Part shown: one piece after another, positions 46,480-57,516 of the stretch
Position numbering within the stretch: the stretch's first letter is position 1
Layout of the letters: every line of letters starts with the position of its first letter
NCBI RefSeq assembly: GCF_016097555.1
Contig: NC_054703.1
Location: forward strand, 34,778,730-34,842,729
Direction: 5' to 3'
Length of the DNA stretch: 64,000 nt
Source of the DNA: Gigantopelta aegis
Lineage: Eukaryota > Mollusca > Gastropoda > Neomphalida > Peltospiridae
The notes under the pieces: generated by a model
The model's input: the letters and a program-made list of their open reading frames with translations, nothing else
Database searches by the model: none
Told to the model about the DNA's origin: nothing
Program-made: the position numbers and the translations under genes

Positions 46480-47290
46480 TTCGTAGGAGATGACCCAGAA
46501 AATATAACTTGTGTATGTCTATTATTGCTTCAATAGAGGAGATACCAATCAATCCCAGGCAGATGTCTGTTCGAGTTCGTTTGGGCAAACCCTGAATATT
46601 CTTTATGGAAATGAGGGCAATATCGTCTGCTTGTGTTGGACAGGATATGGGACATCCAGAATCATTGATCCTTTGTTTGATTTACTTAATTTGTTTAGTA
46701 AGTCATTTATATATAGCACATACAATTTTGGAGCAAGCATGTTACCTTGGCACAGTCCCCTAGATTGTCTGAATTTTCTTGACTAAATATTGTTTACCAG
46801 CACAGAGGATTTGGCGTTACTGTATATACTGTCAAATAGTATTTTAGGAGAGATTCCAATGTCTGACAATTTAAACATTAACGCTGTGTGGCAAACCGTG
46901 TCGAAAGCTTTCGAATTATCAAAAAATGCAACACTAGTACAGTGACTGCGCTCTTTGTTGTGGTTGCTTTTAACTGTGGCATTAAGGAGTCCAGAACACT
47001 TTCGAATATTTCGAAGATCACAGAAAGAAGTGTAATACCCCTATAAGAATCACAATTTAATCGGGACTTGTAATGCCCCTTGAATATGCAGACAAAGACA
47101 CCAAGGTGCCATTCATCAGGAATACAACTGTTGTTAATAATAAGTGAGAAAAGTCGTGCCAGGCAAAAGAAAAGACAAGAGTCTCTGTGTTTGATGTGTT
47201 CATAGAATATTCCGTCCAAACCACAGGCTTTATTGTTTGGTAGGTTAGAGCCTATTTTCTTAACTTGATAGGCAGATATACAGAGGATAC
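46480..47290 (-). pseudogene. LINE reverse transcriptase, frame-broken
   Basis: RT motifs in order: LPNNKACGLDGIFYEHIK; PDEWHLGVFVCIFKG; DSYRGITLLSVIFEIFES; then KAFDTVCHTALMFKL (motif A); SRGLCQGNMLAPKLYVLYI and NDL (motif B); and ADDIALISIKNIQGL (motif C, normally YADD). Parts lie in at least three frames. The gene is clearly dead but the order is intact. Confidence 0.82.
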
Positions 47291-47702
47291 TCTCCCCGTG
47301 TCTTGTGATATCATAATTTATCAGCACGAGTTGATAAAAGTATAAAATCCCAGGATTGCAGAGGACTTTTATATTTTCATCAACGAGTGCTGATAAATTA
47401 TGATATCACAAGACACAAGGGGGTAATGTTTTTATCATCCATTATCATTCTTTTCATTTGCGACAGTTGTAAACAATGTTAGTAATGTGGGTTGAATGTC
47501 AGCGGTAGATTCGTTAACTAGCAGAACGACAGTGGCGTGACGTCACTAATGGTAGGTTTAGCGCTGAAACAAACACAGTGACGTAACAAAACATTGTCTT
47601 GTGATTACAATTTGACCAATCAAGATTATAAGATACCGCAGGAGATATCGCAAATTATAGTGCCAGCGATATCTCCTACACATGCTTTTAATGGATGATA
47701 AA
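47290..47702. mobile_element. Foldback MITE inside the LINE
   Basis: A palindrome at 47305-47405 ('tcataatttatcagcacgag' against 'cgagtgctgataaattatga') followed by a tail with TGACGTCA at about 47537 and an end 'tttaatggatgataaatatt'. LINE sequence resumes on both sides. Confidence 0.75.
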
Positions 47703-48236
47703 TATTACTTTTCATCGGAGGATAATGCGTGCCGTTTAAAATCGGATACCTTTTCTTCTAAGTACGATTTGAAGTTGTTATCAACATGGTTTTCTGTTGT
47801 ATCGCTAAATACATTGCTAGTGATCTGCCATGGCGTTGCAAATATCGTCGGGGTGAGTAATTGTTTTGTCGTCGATATTGAGAGACATAATAGAACTACT
47901 TTTCTCTTTGTTCCTCAGTTTAGCCCAAAGCGACTTATGATTGAAATTACACGCCTCATCTAAGGTAGTATATGTTTCGGTCTCGTGGCTCAAGTACGCC
48001 TTGTTTAGATTTGATCGACATATGTATTTTGCTTGTTTGTACATCAGAAAGGTGGAGAATTGCATCCCACGAGGTTTGCCTTCGGCTAGCCACAGCCTCC
48101 AACGAAACGATATTTCAGCATGGCACTCTTTAACTGTCTTAGTCCAGTATGGCTTAATGTGTTTATTAAATTTGACAGTAGGTATGGTTTCTATAGCTGC
48201 ACCTTTTAAAGTATTAACAATTTTCTGATAAAACAA
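47700..48236 (-). pseudogene. LINE linker between endonuclease and RT
   Basis: KPYWTKTVKECHAEISFRWR, LWLAEGKPRG and later SLWAKLRNKEKSS form the linker commonly seen before the RT of such LINEs ('W...h...R..W...gkPr'). Sequence continues in another frame to the MITE insertion at about 47700. Confidence 0.65.
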
Positions 48237-48496
48237 AATAATAATTTCAGCTTTGGTAGCGTTCTGTTTTGGAATATTTAAAGGCTATAACATATAAGAG
48301 ACAGCGAAAGCATAGTCACTTGTTATATTTAGTCTCTTGGCCTTTTCCAACGATGGTTTTCCTCTTTGGTTATATTTACTGCATGGTAACTTAATGGCTG
48401 GTATTGAACATATAACTGGTTTATGGTCTGACAATGAGAGAGAACATTCATTATCTACAGTGGCATATGTAATGAATGGAATTAGATCACATGGAA

Positions 48497-49275
48497 TTAA
48501 GATGTGGTCATTTGCCGACGATGGACCATCGGCATATGACTCGTATGTATAAGATGGGCATTTGCAAAACGTCTGGACGTTGACTGATAATAGGTTATAT
48601 TTACTAATAAACGTTTTGAAATTATCACTCCTTTGTCTCCAATTAACACATACTTACGTCCTGCTATTTTTACATTCATATCACCAATGATCACTACTGT
48701 ACCATTTAAACTGTATGCAATGTAAAGCTCGTCTAAAATATTTAAGTATTCTTGGAATAAATCGTCTGATAAGTTGGAAGAGGGGAGATAAACACAGATT
48801 ACATAAACAATTGTAGAATTACTAAGCTCAACTTCAGCACCTATTATGCGGTCACTATCTATTTCTAATAAGCTTGTGCAATTAATCACGTCTTTACGAA
48901 CAAGAAGAGCTACGCCGCCTTTGTTCACGTTGCGCTATATTCATTCATTTCAACTTATGTTCGTGCTTATATCCAATTAAGGGTCAGGCACGCTGTCCTG
49001 AGCACACACCTCGGCTATCTGGGCTGTTTGTCCAGGACAGTGGGTTAGTTGGTTAGTTGGTTAGTGGTTAGTGAGAGAGAAGAGGGTGTAGTGGCCTTAC
49101 ACCTACCCATTGAGCCCTTAAGAACTCGCTCTGGGTTGGAACCGGTACCGGGCTGCTAACCCTGTACCTACCAGCCTGTAGTCTAATGGCTTAACCACTG
49201 CGCCACCGAGGCCGATGTTGTGGTATAGCATGGGGTCACGTTCTGTGGCACACTTCGTAAAAGCACAGTAATTGC
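48497..49275 (-). pseudogene. LINE endonuclease fragment, split by a SINE-C
   Basis: NKGGVALLVRKDVINC opens the right piece. Then come RIIGAEVELSNSTIVYVICV, a YLPSS motif, and VVIIGDMNVKIAG, the counterpart of the 'GDFN' motif of AP-endonucleases. Upstream of the SINE-C, 'TKCATERDPMLYHNI' continues the domain (49218-49270). The catalytic end (SDH-type motif) was not recognised after a frame change near 48590. Confidence 0.72.
48935..49215 (-). mobile_element. SINE-C, full length
   Basis: 'cgtgcttatatccaattaag' (3' side) to 'cactgcgccaccgaggcc' (head). Interrupts the LINE endonuclease. Confidence 0.88.
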
Positions 49276-49284
49276 TATCTATTG

Positions 49285-49620
49285 TATTTAAGAAGTTACT
49301 GTAGCAAGTGGTAAAGCGCTCACTCGATGCGTGGTCGGTCTAGGATCGATCCCCATCGGTGGGCCCATTGGGCTATATCTCGTTCCAGCCAGTGCACCAC
49401 GACTGGTATATCAAAGGCTGTGGTATGTACTACCTTGTATGTGGGATTGTGCATTTAAAAGATCCCTTGCTGCTAAATGAAAAGAGTAGCCCATGAAGTG
49501 GTGACAGCTGGTTTCCTCTCTCAATATCTGTGTGTTCCTTAACCATATGTCTGACACCATATAACCGTAACTAAAATGTGTTGAGTGCGTCGTTAAACAA
49601 AACTTTTCTTTCGTGTCTAA
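49285..49620 (+). mobile_element. SINE-B1 in the LINE
   Basis: 'tagcaagtggtaaagcgctc' with B box 'gatcgatcccc' to 'gtcgttaaacaaaacttttc'. Sits between ORF1-like and endonuclease parts. Confidence 0.88.
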
Positions 49621-49624
49621 CTCA

Positions 49625-50098
49625 GTCTGTGTATGCTTGGAGACATTTTCTACGTTATCGTCAGGGCTAACATTTTTGGCGACTCCGTCATAATTGTCTC
49701 ACAGTCCGAATGCTGGACACCATGTGTAAGTTGGTCCGATGTATAGTTCAAAGGTGTTTGAGACTTTCGGGGTGATTTGGTTATCGAGGTCGTTGCCTCA
49801 GAGTAATTTTTTTTTTTTTTTTTTTATCGCATTTAACGTCCTTTTCAACGTTTGATAAACGTTTTCTTATATCGGTAGTTGATGTTGTGACTGATTTGAT
49901 TAAATCTGCCATGTTTTTAATACTTTGTTCAATGTCTTTCACGTTTTAATTTATTAATAATACTTTTGATTTTAGGGACGAAACACCCACGTCACTGACC
50001 ACACCAATGAGGTGATTTAGTTCTTTATTTTGAGATTCAAATTCGGCCCTGATCATTTTATTTTGGTCGTAGACTGTTTTACATTCTGCAAGAGTTTG
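49625..50098 (-). pseudogene. LINE ORF1-like coiled-coil fragment
   Basis: Minus-strand translation reads ECKTVYDQNKMIRAEFESQN, KELNHLIGVVSDVG and, after one stop, NVKDIEQSIKNMADLIKSV, TTSTTDIRKRLSNVEKDVK. This is a heptad-rich coiled coil of the kind found in LINE ORF1 proteins. A T run (49808-49825) separates it from 'SEATTSITKSPRKSQTP', which is open up to the SINE-B insertion. It lies directly upstream of the endonuclease part in the same orientation. Confidence 0.6.
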
Positions 50099-50104
50099 TT
50101 TTAA

Positions 50105-50392
50105 AGGGACATTCCTGAGTTTGCTACATTGTAAGATGTTTCCGACTAATAAAATATTTCTACGATTAAACTTACATATTAAATATATTTTGTTTAGAAT
50201 ATCAGTGTCTGTATATTCAATGTGTTTCTGGTTGTCTTAATATTTGTAAGAAACCCAAACTCGATATATTTTAGGAAATAAAATGAAATTTAACCTAATA
50301 TAAATATTAGAACGATCAGAAACACATTTAATATACAGCCACTAATATTTGATGCAGAAAAAAGTCTCTGTTAGTCGATAACATTGCAGCAA
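50105..50392. mobile_element. TTAA MITE, family G, right-truncated
   Basis: TTAA at 50101-50104 then AGGGACATTCCTGAGTTTGC. It contains the inverted pair 'gtttctggttgtcttaatat' / 'attagaacgatcagaaacac' and stops at 'ttgcagcaaactc' where a SINE piece begins. Confidence 0.72.
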
Positions 50393-50394
50393 AC

Positions 50395-50545
50395 TCAAAC
50401 TGCTAATCAAAAAGAGTAGCCTATGAAGTAGCGACAGTGGGTTTCCTCTCTCATTATATGTGTGGTCCTTAACCATATGTCCGACACCATATAACTGTAA
50501 ATAAAATGTGTTGAGTGCGTCGTTAAATAAAACATTTCTTTCCTT
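50395..50545 (+). mobile_element. SINE-B1 3' half
   Basis: 'ctgctaatcaaaaagagtag' to 'gtcgttaaataaaacatttc'. Confidence 0.82.
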
Positions 50546-50629
50546 CGTTCGTGATTTATATTTCATTCACAAATGTTGACAAACTTCAAAAGTTCAAGCT
50601 TGTTTTTGTTGTTGTTGTTTTCTTTTGGG

Positions 50630-50888
50630 GGATGTTTGTTTAATGACACCACTAGAGCACATTGGTTTATTAATCATCGGCTATTGGATGTCAAATATAT
50701 GGTCATTTTGACACAGTCATAAAGATGAAACCCGCTACATTTTTCCATTAGTAGCAAGGGATCTTTTATATGCACCATCCCACAGAAAGGAGAGCACATA
50801 CCGCCGCCTTTGATGTACTAATCGCTGTGCACTGGCAAGAGCGAGAAATAGCCCAATAGACCCACTGGGCTACATCTCGCCCCAAATG
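50630..50888 (-). mobile_element. SINE-B2, near full length
   Basis: 'tgtttaatgacaccactaga' to the head side 'gggctacatctcgcccc', with a small internal deletion. Confidence 0.8.
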
Positions 50889-51280
50889 AAATGTTCAAAG
50901 CGTGCATAAAACTCTTTAAGAAAAATCAAAAAATCAAGAAAGGCCAGACCAGTTGAAAATCCACGATAACGTTGCGTTTCCGTAAATTGTGAACGCGGTT
51001 TAGTTACGAACACTTGTTGTACATCTTGTAGTAGTCATTTTACATCAACATTAGCGGGGTTTATCGCACAATTAGCACTAGCTCGTCAATCTACTGTTTG
51101 CTTTTGGTGTTGAAATCAAGAAATCGGTTTTTATCTGAAGGCTTTGAAGCTGAACCAAATGACCTGGCTTCAAACCCATTGGCGTACAACTCCCCATTTT
51201 GGAGGGTGGGCAGGCTGATTTTGACCCACATTAAAGGAAAATGCCCGAATCTGGATGAAAGCATTGCTTACAAATGGGTC
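50889..51280. other. No gene recognised
   Basis: Unassigned sequence between two SINEs. A ~68-codon plus-strand frame has no domain. Confidence 0.35.
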
Positions 51281-51282
51281 TG

Positions 51283-51588
51283 GCGGGACTTAGCCCAGTG
51301 GTAAAGCGCTCGCTTGATGCGCGATCGGTTAGGGATCGATCCCCGTCGGTGGGCCCATTGGGATATTTCTCGTTCCAGCTAGTACACCACGACTGGTATA
51401 TCAAAGGCCGTGGTGTGTGCTATCCTGTATGTGGGATGGTGCATATAAAAGATCCCTTGATACTAATTAAAATATGTATCTGGATTTTCTGTAAGACTAT
51501 AATATGTCAAAATTACCAAATGACACCCAGTAGCCGATGATTAATAAATCAACGTGCTCCAGTCGTTAAACAAAACAAACTTTACATT
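51283..51588 (+). mobile_element. SINE-B2
   Basis: 'gcgggacttagcccagtggt', B box 'gatcgatcccc', tail 'cagtcgttaaacaaaacaaa'. The 52-bp array begins at its tail. Confidence 0.85.
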
Positions 51589-53185
51589 GTTTGTTCTTAC
51601 AAACAGCTATATAGGAATGGAAATACACGTTAAATTGTTTGTTCTTACAAACAGCTATATATAGGAATGGAAATACACGTTAAATTGTTTGTTCTTACAA
51701 ACAGCTATATATAGGAATGGAAATACACGTTACATTGTTTGTTCTTACAAACAGCTATTTATATAGGAATGGAAATACACGTTACATTGTTTGTTCTTAC
51801 AAACAGCTATATATAGGAATGGAAATACACGTTAAATTGTTTGTTCTTACAAACAGCTATATATAGGAATGGAAATACACGTTAAATTGTTTGTTCTTAC
51901 AAACAGCTATTTATATAGGAATGGAAATACACGTTAAATTGTTTGTTCTTACAAACAGCTATTTATATAGGAATGGAAATACACGTTAAATTGTTTGTTC
52001 TTACAAACAGCTATTTATATAGGAATGGAAATACACGTTAAATTGTTTGTTCTTACAAACAGCTATGTTATATAGGAATGGAAATACACGTTAAATTGTT
52101 TGTTCTTACAAACAGCTATTTATATAGGAATGGAAATACACGTTAAATTGTTTGTTCTTACAAACAGCTATTTATATAGGAATGGAAATACACGTTAAAT
52201 TGTTTGTTCTTACAAACAGCTATTTATATAGGAATGGAAATACACGTTAAATTGTTTGTTCTTACAAACAGCTATTTATATAGGAATGGAAATACACGTT
52301 AAATTGTTTGTTCTTACAAACAGCTATTTATATAGGAATGGAAATACACGTTAAATTGTTTGTTCTTACAAACAGCTATTTATATAGGAATGGAAATACA
52401 CGTTAAATTGTTTGTTCTTACAAACAGCTATTTATATAGGAATGGAAATACACGTTAAATTGTTTGTTCTTACAAACAGCTATTTATATAGGAATGGAAA
52501 TACACGTTAAATTGTTTGTTCTTACAAACAGCTATTTATATAGGAATGGAAATACACGTTAAATTGTTTGTTCTTACAAACAGCTATTTATATAGGAATG
52601 GAAATACACGTTAAATTGTTTGTTCTTACAAACAGCTATTTATATAGGAATGGAAATACACGTTAAATTGTTTGTTCTTACAAACAGCTATTTATATAGG
52701 AATGGAAATACACGTTAAATTGTTTGTTCTTACAAACAGCTATTTATATAGGAATGGAAATACACGTTAAATTGTTTGTTCTTACAAACAGCTATTTATA
52801 TAGGAATGGAAATACACGTTAAATTGTTTGTTCTTACAAACAGCTATTTATATAGGAATGGAAATACACGTTAAATTGTTTGTTCTTACAAACAGCTATT
52901 TATATAGGAATGGAAATACACGTTAAATTGTTTGTTCTTACAAACAGCTATTTATATAGGAATGGAAATACACGTTAAATTGTTTGTTCTTACAAACAGC
53001 TATTTATATAGGAATGGAAATACACGTTAAATTGTTTGTTCTTACAAACAGCTATTTATATAGGAATGGAAATACACGTTAAATTGTTTGTTCTTACAAA
53101 CAGCTATATATAGGAATGGAAATACACGTTAAATGTGTTGTTCTTACAAACAGCTATATATAGGAATGGAAATACACGTTAAAAA
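51588..53185. repeat. 52-bp minisatellite, about 31 units
   Basis: Unit aaattgtttgttcttacaaa + cagctatttatataggaatg + gaaatacacgtt. It contains a small hairpin ('ttgtttg' ... 'caaacag'). Edge units carry 'ctatatata' instead of 'ctatttata', so the centre is more uniform than the edges. Confidence 0.95.
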
Positions 53186-53267
53186 CGCCTCAGGTTAGAA
53201 CATTTTCTAAGCACATCTCTATCGTTTTTGCCCGAATTTGAGGATTTGTTCCACTGCTAGCTGACGC

Positions 53268-53801
53268 AGTTGTCACACACACACACACACGCACACGCGC
53301 ATACACACACACACGCATACACACGCACACACGCACACGCACAAACACACGTACACACACACGTACACACACATACAGATACACACACACACGCACACAC
53401 ACACACATACACACACAGGTACACACACACACGTGCGCACACACACACGTACACACACACGTACACACACAGACACACGTACACACACACATACATACAC
53501 ACACGCACACACACGCACATACACACGTACACACACACACATACACGTGCACACACGTACACACACACGTACACACACACGCACACACAAACACACGTAC
53601 ACACACACATACATACACACACGCACAACACACACACACACGTACACACACACAAACACGTACACGTACACACACACAAACACACACACACACGTACATA
53701 CACACACACACGTACACACACAGACACAGACACGCACAAACACACACACACACAATACACACACACGTACACGTACACACACACATACATGTGTGTGTGT
53801 G

Positions 53802-53833
<32 letters not shown>

Positions 53834-53840
53834 TGCGTGC
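53268..53840. repeat. (CA)n / (TG)n compound microsatellite
   Basis: CA-rich with CG-containing variants and a short TG block at 53790-53840. Long frames on both strands are low complexity. Confidence 0.95.
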
Positions 53841-53939
53841 ATGCGTGTGTCCTCCTCCAACATCACTTGTATTCGTGCTTGTCTTGTTTTCGTGTAGATC
53901 GAGTTCTATAGCGGTCAATGACTTCAAAGTTAAAAGTTA

Positions 53940-54162
53940 TTTTTTGTTTAACGACACTACTAGAGCACGTTGATCTGTGAATCGTTGGCTATTGGATGTC
54001 AACGTTTCGATAATTTTGACAAGTAGACTTAGAAAGAAAACCCGCTACATTTTGTCCATTAGTAGAAACTGCTAAGGGATATTTTAGATGCACCATCTCA
54101 CTGACAGGATAGCACATACCACGAGGCGAGTGTTTTACCATTGGACTACATCCCTCCCCTGA
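53940..54162 (-). mobile_element. SINE-B2, internally deleted
   Basis: 'tgtttaacgacactactaga' to 'ccattggactacatccctcc'. Confidence 0.75.
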
Positions 54163-54204
54163 CATACGTATGTCAACAGCAACACACAAAAAAACATATC
54201 GTAT

Positions 54205-54262
54205 CGTATTGTGTTCTATTGTATTCTATTCTATTCTATTCTATTGTATTCTATTCTATTCT
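54205..54262. repeat. (TATTC)n microsatellite
   Basis: Pentanucleotide repeat. Confidence 0.9.
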
Positions 54263-54469
54263 CTATCCAGCTGGATGATATACTTGGCAACAGAAATGTT
54301 TTGGAATCTTTTAAATTCCATCCAGAATTAACTGTAAAGTTTTTAAAACACTGACTTCTATACAAAGTTTTAAAATATATTTACCTTGATTTTATGTATT
54401 GTATTATACTTTTTCCTGTGGTTTTACATAAATATATATAAATATTATTTTCATATACTTACCATTTGT

Positions 54470-54540
54470 GACACCTAATAGCCGATGTGTATTTTTGTGC
54501 TGGGGTGTCGTTAAACAATCATTCATTCATTCATTCATTC
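54470..54540 (+). mobile_element. SINE-D 3' tail
   Basis: 'gacacctaatagccgatgtg' then 'gtgctggggtgtcgttaaac' + (attc)n. Confidence 0.7.
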
Positions 54541-54644
54541 TATCCTGTATTAATATCTTCTGGTGGTGTTCATTTGTTATTTATTTTTATTTTTGTTTTT
54601 TTATGTTTGTTTTTTTTTGTATTGTGGGTTTTTGGGGATGGGGT

Positions 54645-54707
<63 letters not shown>

Positions 54708-54851
54708 TGCGTGTGTTGGGGTTCTATCAACTCCAGTTAGGTAAAACTTTATAGTTCATAAATTAATCAAGCTAGAAATTAACCTACACTCTCAGTGGAT
54801 TGACTAGATAGATAGATAGATAGACAGATAGATAGATAGATAGATAGATAG

Positions 54852-54882
<31 letters not shown>

Positions 54883-55130
54883 CATACATACATACATGCA
54901 TACATACATACATACATATATATATATATATACACACACAGTCTATCCATACATTCATTAATTCATTCATTTTTATTTATTCAGTCAGTCAGTCAGTCAG
55001 TCAGCCAGTCAGTCAGTCACTCACTCACTCACTCAGTCAGCCAGTCACTCACTCACTCAGTCAGTCAGTCACTCACTCACTCACTCAGTCAGTCACTCAG
55101 TCACTCACTCAATCAGTCAGTCACTCGGTT
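54645..55130. repeat. (GT)n, (GATA)n, (TACA)n and (AGTC)n microsatellites
   Basis: (GT)n at 54648-54715, (GATA)n 54800-54855, (TACA)n 54853-54935, (CAGT/CACT)n 54980-55130. Confidence 0.93.
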
Positions 55131-55139
55131 AGTTTTATC

Positions 55140-55680
55140 ATCCAAAGCAGTAGTATTTACGCATTTAATGGAGTAAATTAATATTCTACAAACTGACCTG
55201 TATTTAGCAGCCACCTATATTAAGACGCTGCTACGATTGGTGTCAATTAAGCACAGGTTCCACTGTGGTTATAACCTGCACCAAATTACTTTTGCAACAT
55301 CTGTTATCGTAGGCGAAGTGACGTCGTAATCATTTTCAGATAATTATAAGATTGACACTGGTTCATAAAAATCATGCCTGGTTTATTTAACTCAGCCCCG
55401 TCAAGTGAAAATGTCATAGAACAAACCAGCTTTTCACGTTTTTAACAGAACGTGCATTTTACACAATGAAAAATATCGATTCGCGTCTGTCTCTCATTTT
55501 ATAAATTTCTCTAACCACAATTAATGTATTTTCCCACAGTCGAGAAAACGTGAATTTGTACAATTCTTCGCTTGCTAAACTGGCAATTCTAAATACGGCG
55601 GAAGTAGGATGTCACTGGGCAAACAAAATGTCTGCTCATGCGCATTGGCAATTACTGGGGTAGTCGAAAGTTTTTGAGGT
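55140..55680. other. Non-repetitive upstream region of candidate gene
   Basis: No SINE, MITE or microsatellite was seen in this ~540-bp stretch, unusual for this window. It directly precedes a TATA box. Confidence 0.5.
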
Positions 55681-55681
55681 G

Positions 55682-55719
55682 TATATAACATAGTGTCAGT
55701 TTGCAATATCGATCATTCC
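55682..55719 (+). promoter_or_regulatory. Core promoter: TATA box and initiator
   Basis: TATATAA at 55682-55688 and TCATTCC, a perfect YYANWYY initiator, at 55713-55719. A +1 at 55715 would be 33 bp from the TATA start. The 5' UTR would be about 100 bp. Confidence 0.55.
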
Positions 55720-55815
55720 ATCTTGTTCACAGCTAGTACTAACAACTGAAGACGCTTTCCAAACAAAAACTCAAAAGTGTCGTAAAAGAAAAGTTTTAAT
55801 CAAAAAGACAGAAAT

Positions 55816-55897
55816 ATGGGAATGTCCGTAACAACGTCGCTTATATGTGTTCTGATCGTTGGTGCTGCTGTAGCCGTTGTCACTGAGGGAATTTCAG
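55816..55897 (+). CDS. Signal-peptide exon of an unrecognised secreted protein
   Basis: ATG at 55816 opens MGMSVTTSLICVLIVGAAVA and VVTEGIS, a textbook signal peptide with a hydrophobic core and small residues near a likely cleavage site. The exon ends at a consensus donor, cag|gtaaga, in phase 1, the commonest phase after a signal-peptide exon. A TATA box and initiator lie at the right distance upstream. The mature protein is not in this exon, so no function is proposed. The downstream intron is repeat-filled. Confidence 0.55.
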
Positions 55898-55989
55898 GTA
55901 AGACATTTTTTCAGTATATATTTGTACGGTTGTTTGTTTGTGTCAGTGGGGCTGGGCATTTAGCTAGTGTATCAAAAACCGTGCTGTCC

Positions 55990-56190
55990 TATCTGTTTAA
56001 AAATCAGTGGCGGATATTGAAAATCCATTTAGGGGAGGGGGGCAATGACTTGAGGCATAATGCCAAAGGAACTTTGGGGGAGGTTTGGAGCGGGATTGTA
56101 AAAAAAAAATATAATAATAATATATAATAAAAGTATAACTGTCGCAAAATTTAGGAGGCGGGCCCCTGGGGCTCCCTAGATCCGTATGAA
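55990..56190. repeat. Dispersed repeat with inverted GGCGGAT ends
   Basis: 'aatcagtggcggatattgaa' at one end and 'ggggctccctagatccgtat' at the other. G-rich inside. Confidence 0.5.
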
Positions 56191-56199
56191 ATGAGTATG

Positions 56200-56350
56200 A
56201 AAGATTCTTTGCCTATTTTGAAAAAAAAAATGCAGCACGTTTCGGCACATTTGTTCTGAAGTCTACTTGCCAGATTTTAACAACCAATAGATGATTATCA
56301 GTTAGTAATCTACGTTTTTCTAGTGGAGTCGTTAAAAAAAAAACTTGTTT
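56200..56350 (+). mobile_element. SINE-B2 remnant, strongly diverged
   Basis: 'gaaagattctttgcc', 'atgcagcacgtttcggc' and 'ttctagtggagtcgttaaaa' track the SINE-B2 3' half. Confidence 0.55.
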
Positions 56351-56469
56351 AATATGTTCACATGCGCCTTTTTTATTTTATTCATATTACCTATGTAATA
56401 TCTAAAACTTTGGTATGTACTGTGTCGTTTGAACGAATGATAGATTGGACACGCAAGACCGATTAGTTG

Positions 56470-57058
56470 TCGCTAAATATTAGTCCAGGAATTACGACTT
56501 TAAACAAAAACATTTCACAATTTTTTGATTATCATTGCGGAGGTGCGGGTGATATTTGTTTTGGGGGAATTACTTATTTTGGGGAGTGTTTGTTTTATTT
56601 TAGTTGCTTGCTTCTGTTTCTTTAATTTATTCTTTTTTCTTTTTTTTCTTTTTTTTTCTTTCTTTTTTTTCTTCTTTTTCTCTTTCGTTAGTGGTTGATG
56701 TGAATGTGCTAACTACAGGATAGGTTTTAGTTTGAATAAAACGACATGTATACATTAAAAGCTTGTTTTGTTTAACAATCATTTGCTTTTAGTTAAAGAT
56801 TTGTCCAGGAATTACAAAATCCTTCTTCATAATTTTTATATATAATTTTACAGGAGGGTGCTATTTGGTTGGAGGAGGGTTGGGGGTATTTATACTGATT
56901 TACATTGCGGCATGTTTGTTTCATTTATATTTGTTCTGTTTTTAATTCCTTTTTTCTTAATTTATTTTTTACTGTTTTGTTAGTGGTACGAATGGAGGTG
57001 CTAAATTCAGGATTAGTTTTAAGATTATATAAAACAATATTCATATTAAAAGTTAGCT
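56470..57058. repeat. Diverged tandem pair of ~290 bp
   Basis: Both halves share 'gtccaggaattac', 'attgcgg', 'tttaatttattctttttt'-like text, 'gttagtggt' and 'gtgctaa...caggat' in the same order. The first half is about 56490-56770, the second 56800-57058. Confidence 0.55.
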
Positions 57059-57400
57059 TTTTATAACGATACCACTAGAGCACATTTATTTCTTAATCAT
57101 CGGCTATTGCATGTCAAACATTTTGTAATTCTGACATATATAGACGTTAAAGAAATAAAGAAAAAATGTCCACTAGCAGCAAAGAATCTTTCATATACAC
57201 TTTTTCGCAGACAGCATATTATCCGGTCTTTCATATACACTTTTTCGCAGACAGCATATTATCCGGTCTTTCATATACACTTTTTCGCAGACAGCATATT
57301 ATCCGGTCTTTCATATACACTTTTTCGCAGACAGCATATTATCCGGTCTTTCATATACACTTTTTCGCAGACAGCATATTATCCGGTCTTTCATATTGAA
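57059..57400 (-). mobile_element. SINE-B2 with internal 40-bp amplification
   Basis: The tail part 'aacgataccactagagcaca' is normal. Then a 40-bp unit from the SINE interior ('ctttcatatacactttttcg' + 'cagacagcatattatccggt') is repeated five times (57188-57392). Confidence 0.85.
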
Positions 57401-57424
57401 GTTGTAAGACAAGGGGAGGGGTGG

Positions 57425-57516
57425 GGGGCTCAATTAAAGAATGGTCTACCGATGGGGGTTCGATCCTGCGACCAAATCGCCTCAGGCGAACTTTCAACCG
57501 ACTGAGCTAGATCCCG
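57425..57516 (-). mobile_element. tRNA-like SINE head
   Basis: On the minus strand 'gggatctagctcagtcggtt' (A box) and 'ggatcgaaccccc' (B box) sit 45 bp apart as in a tRNA-derived promoter. It lacks a mature tRNA acceptor stem, so it is not called a tRNA gene. Confidence 0.65.

Larger units (their letters stand above)
45665..50098 (-). mobile_element. Decayed non-LTR retrotransposon (LINE) with ORF1, EN and RT parts
   Basis: One element of ~3.3 kb of its own sequence, interrupted by a SINE-B (49285-49620), a SINE-C (48935-49215) and a foldback MITE (~47290-47700). In order on the minus strand: a coiled-coil ORF1-like part, an AP-endonuclease, a linker, reverse transcriptase and a C-terminal Cys/His motif. 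This order fits the CR1/L2/Jockey type of LINE; the clade is uncertain. All frames are broken, so it is inactive. The 3' limit near 45665 is approximate. Confidence 0.8.

Noticed and set aside
51588-53185. CRISPR-like regularly spaced repeat
   Set aside because: Units are directly tandem with no unique spacers and no cas genes; a eukaryotic minisatellite.
53190-53927. Long Cys/Val or His/Thr-rich frames
   Set aside because: Translation of (CA)n/(TG)n microsatellite on both strands.
57425-57516. tRNA gene on the minus strand
   Set aside because: Good A and B boxes but lacks a full cloverleaf and sits with SINE remnants.
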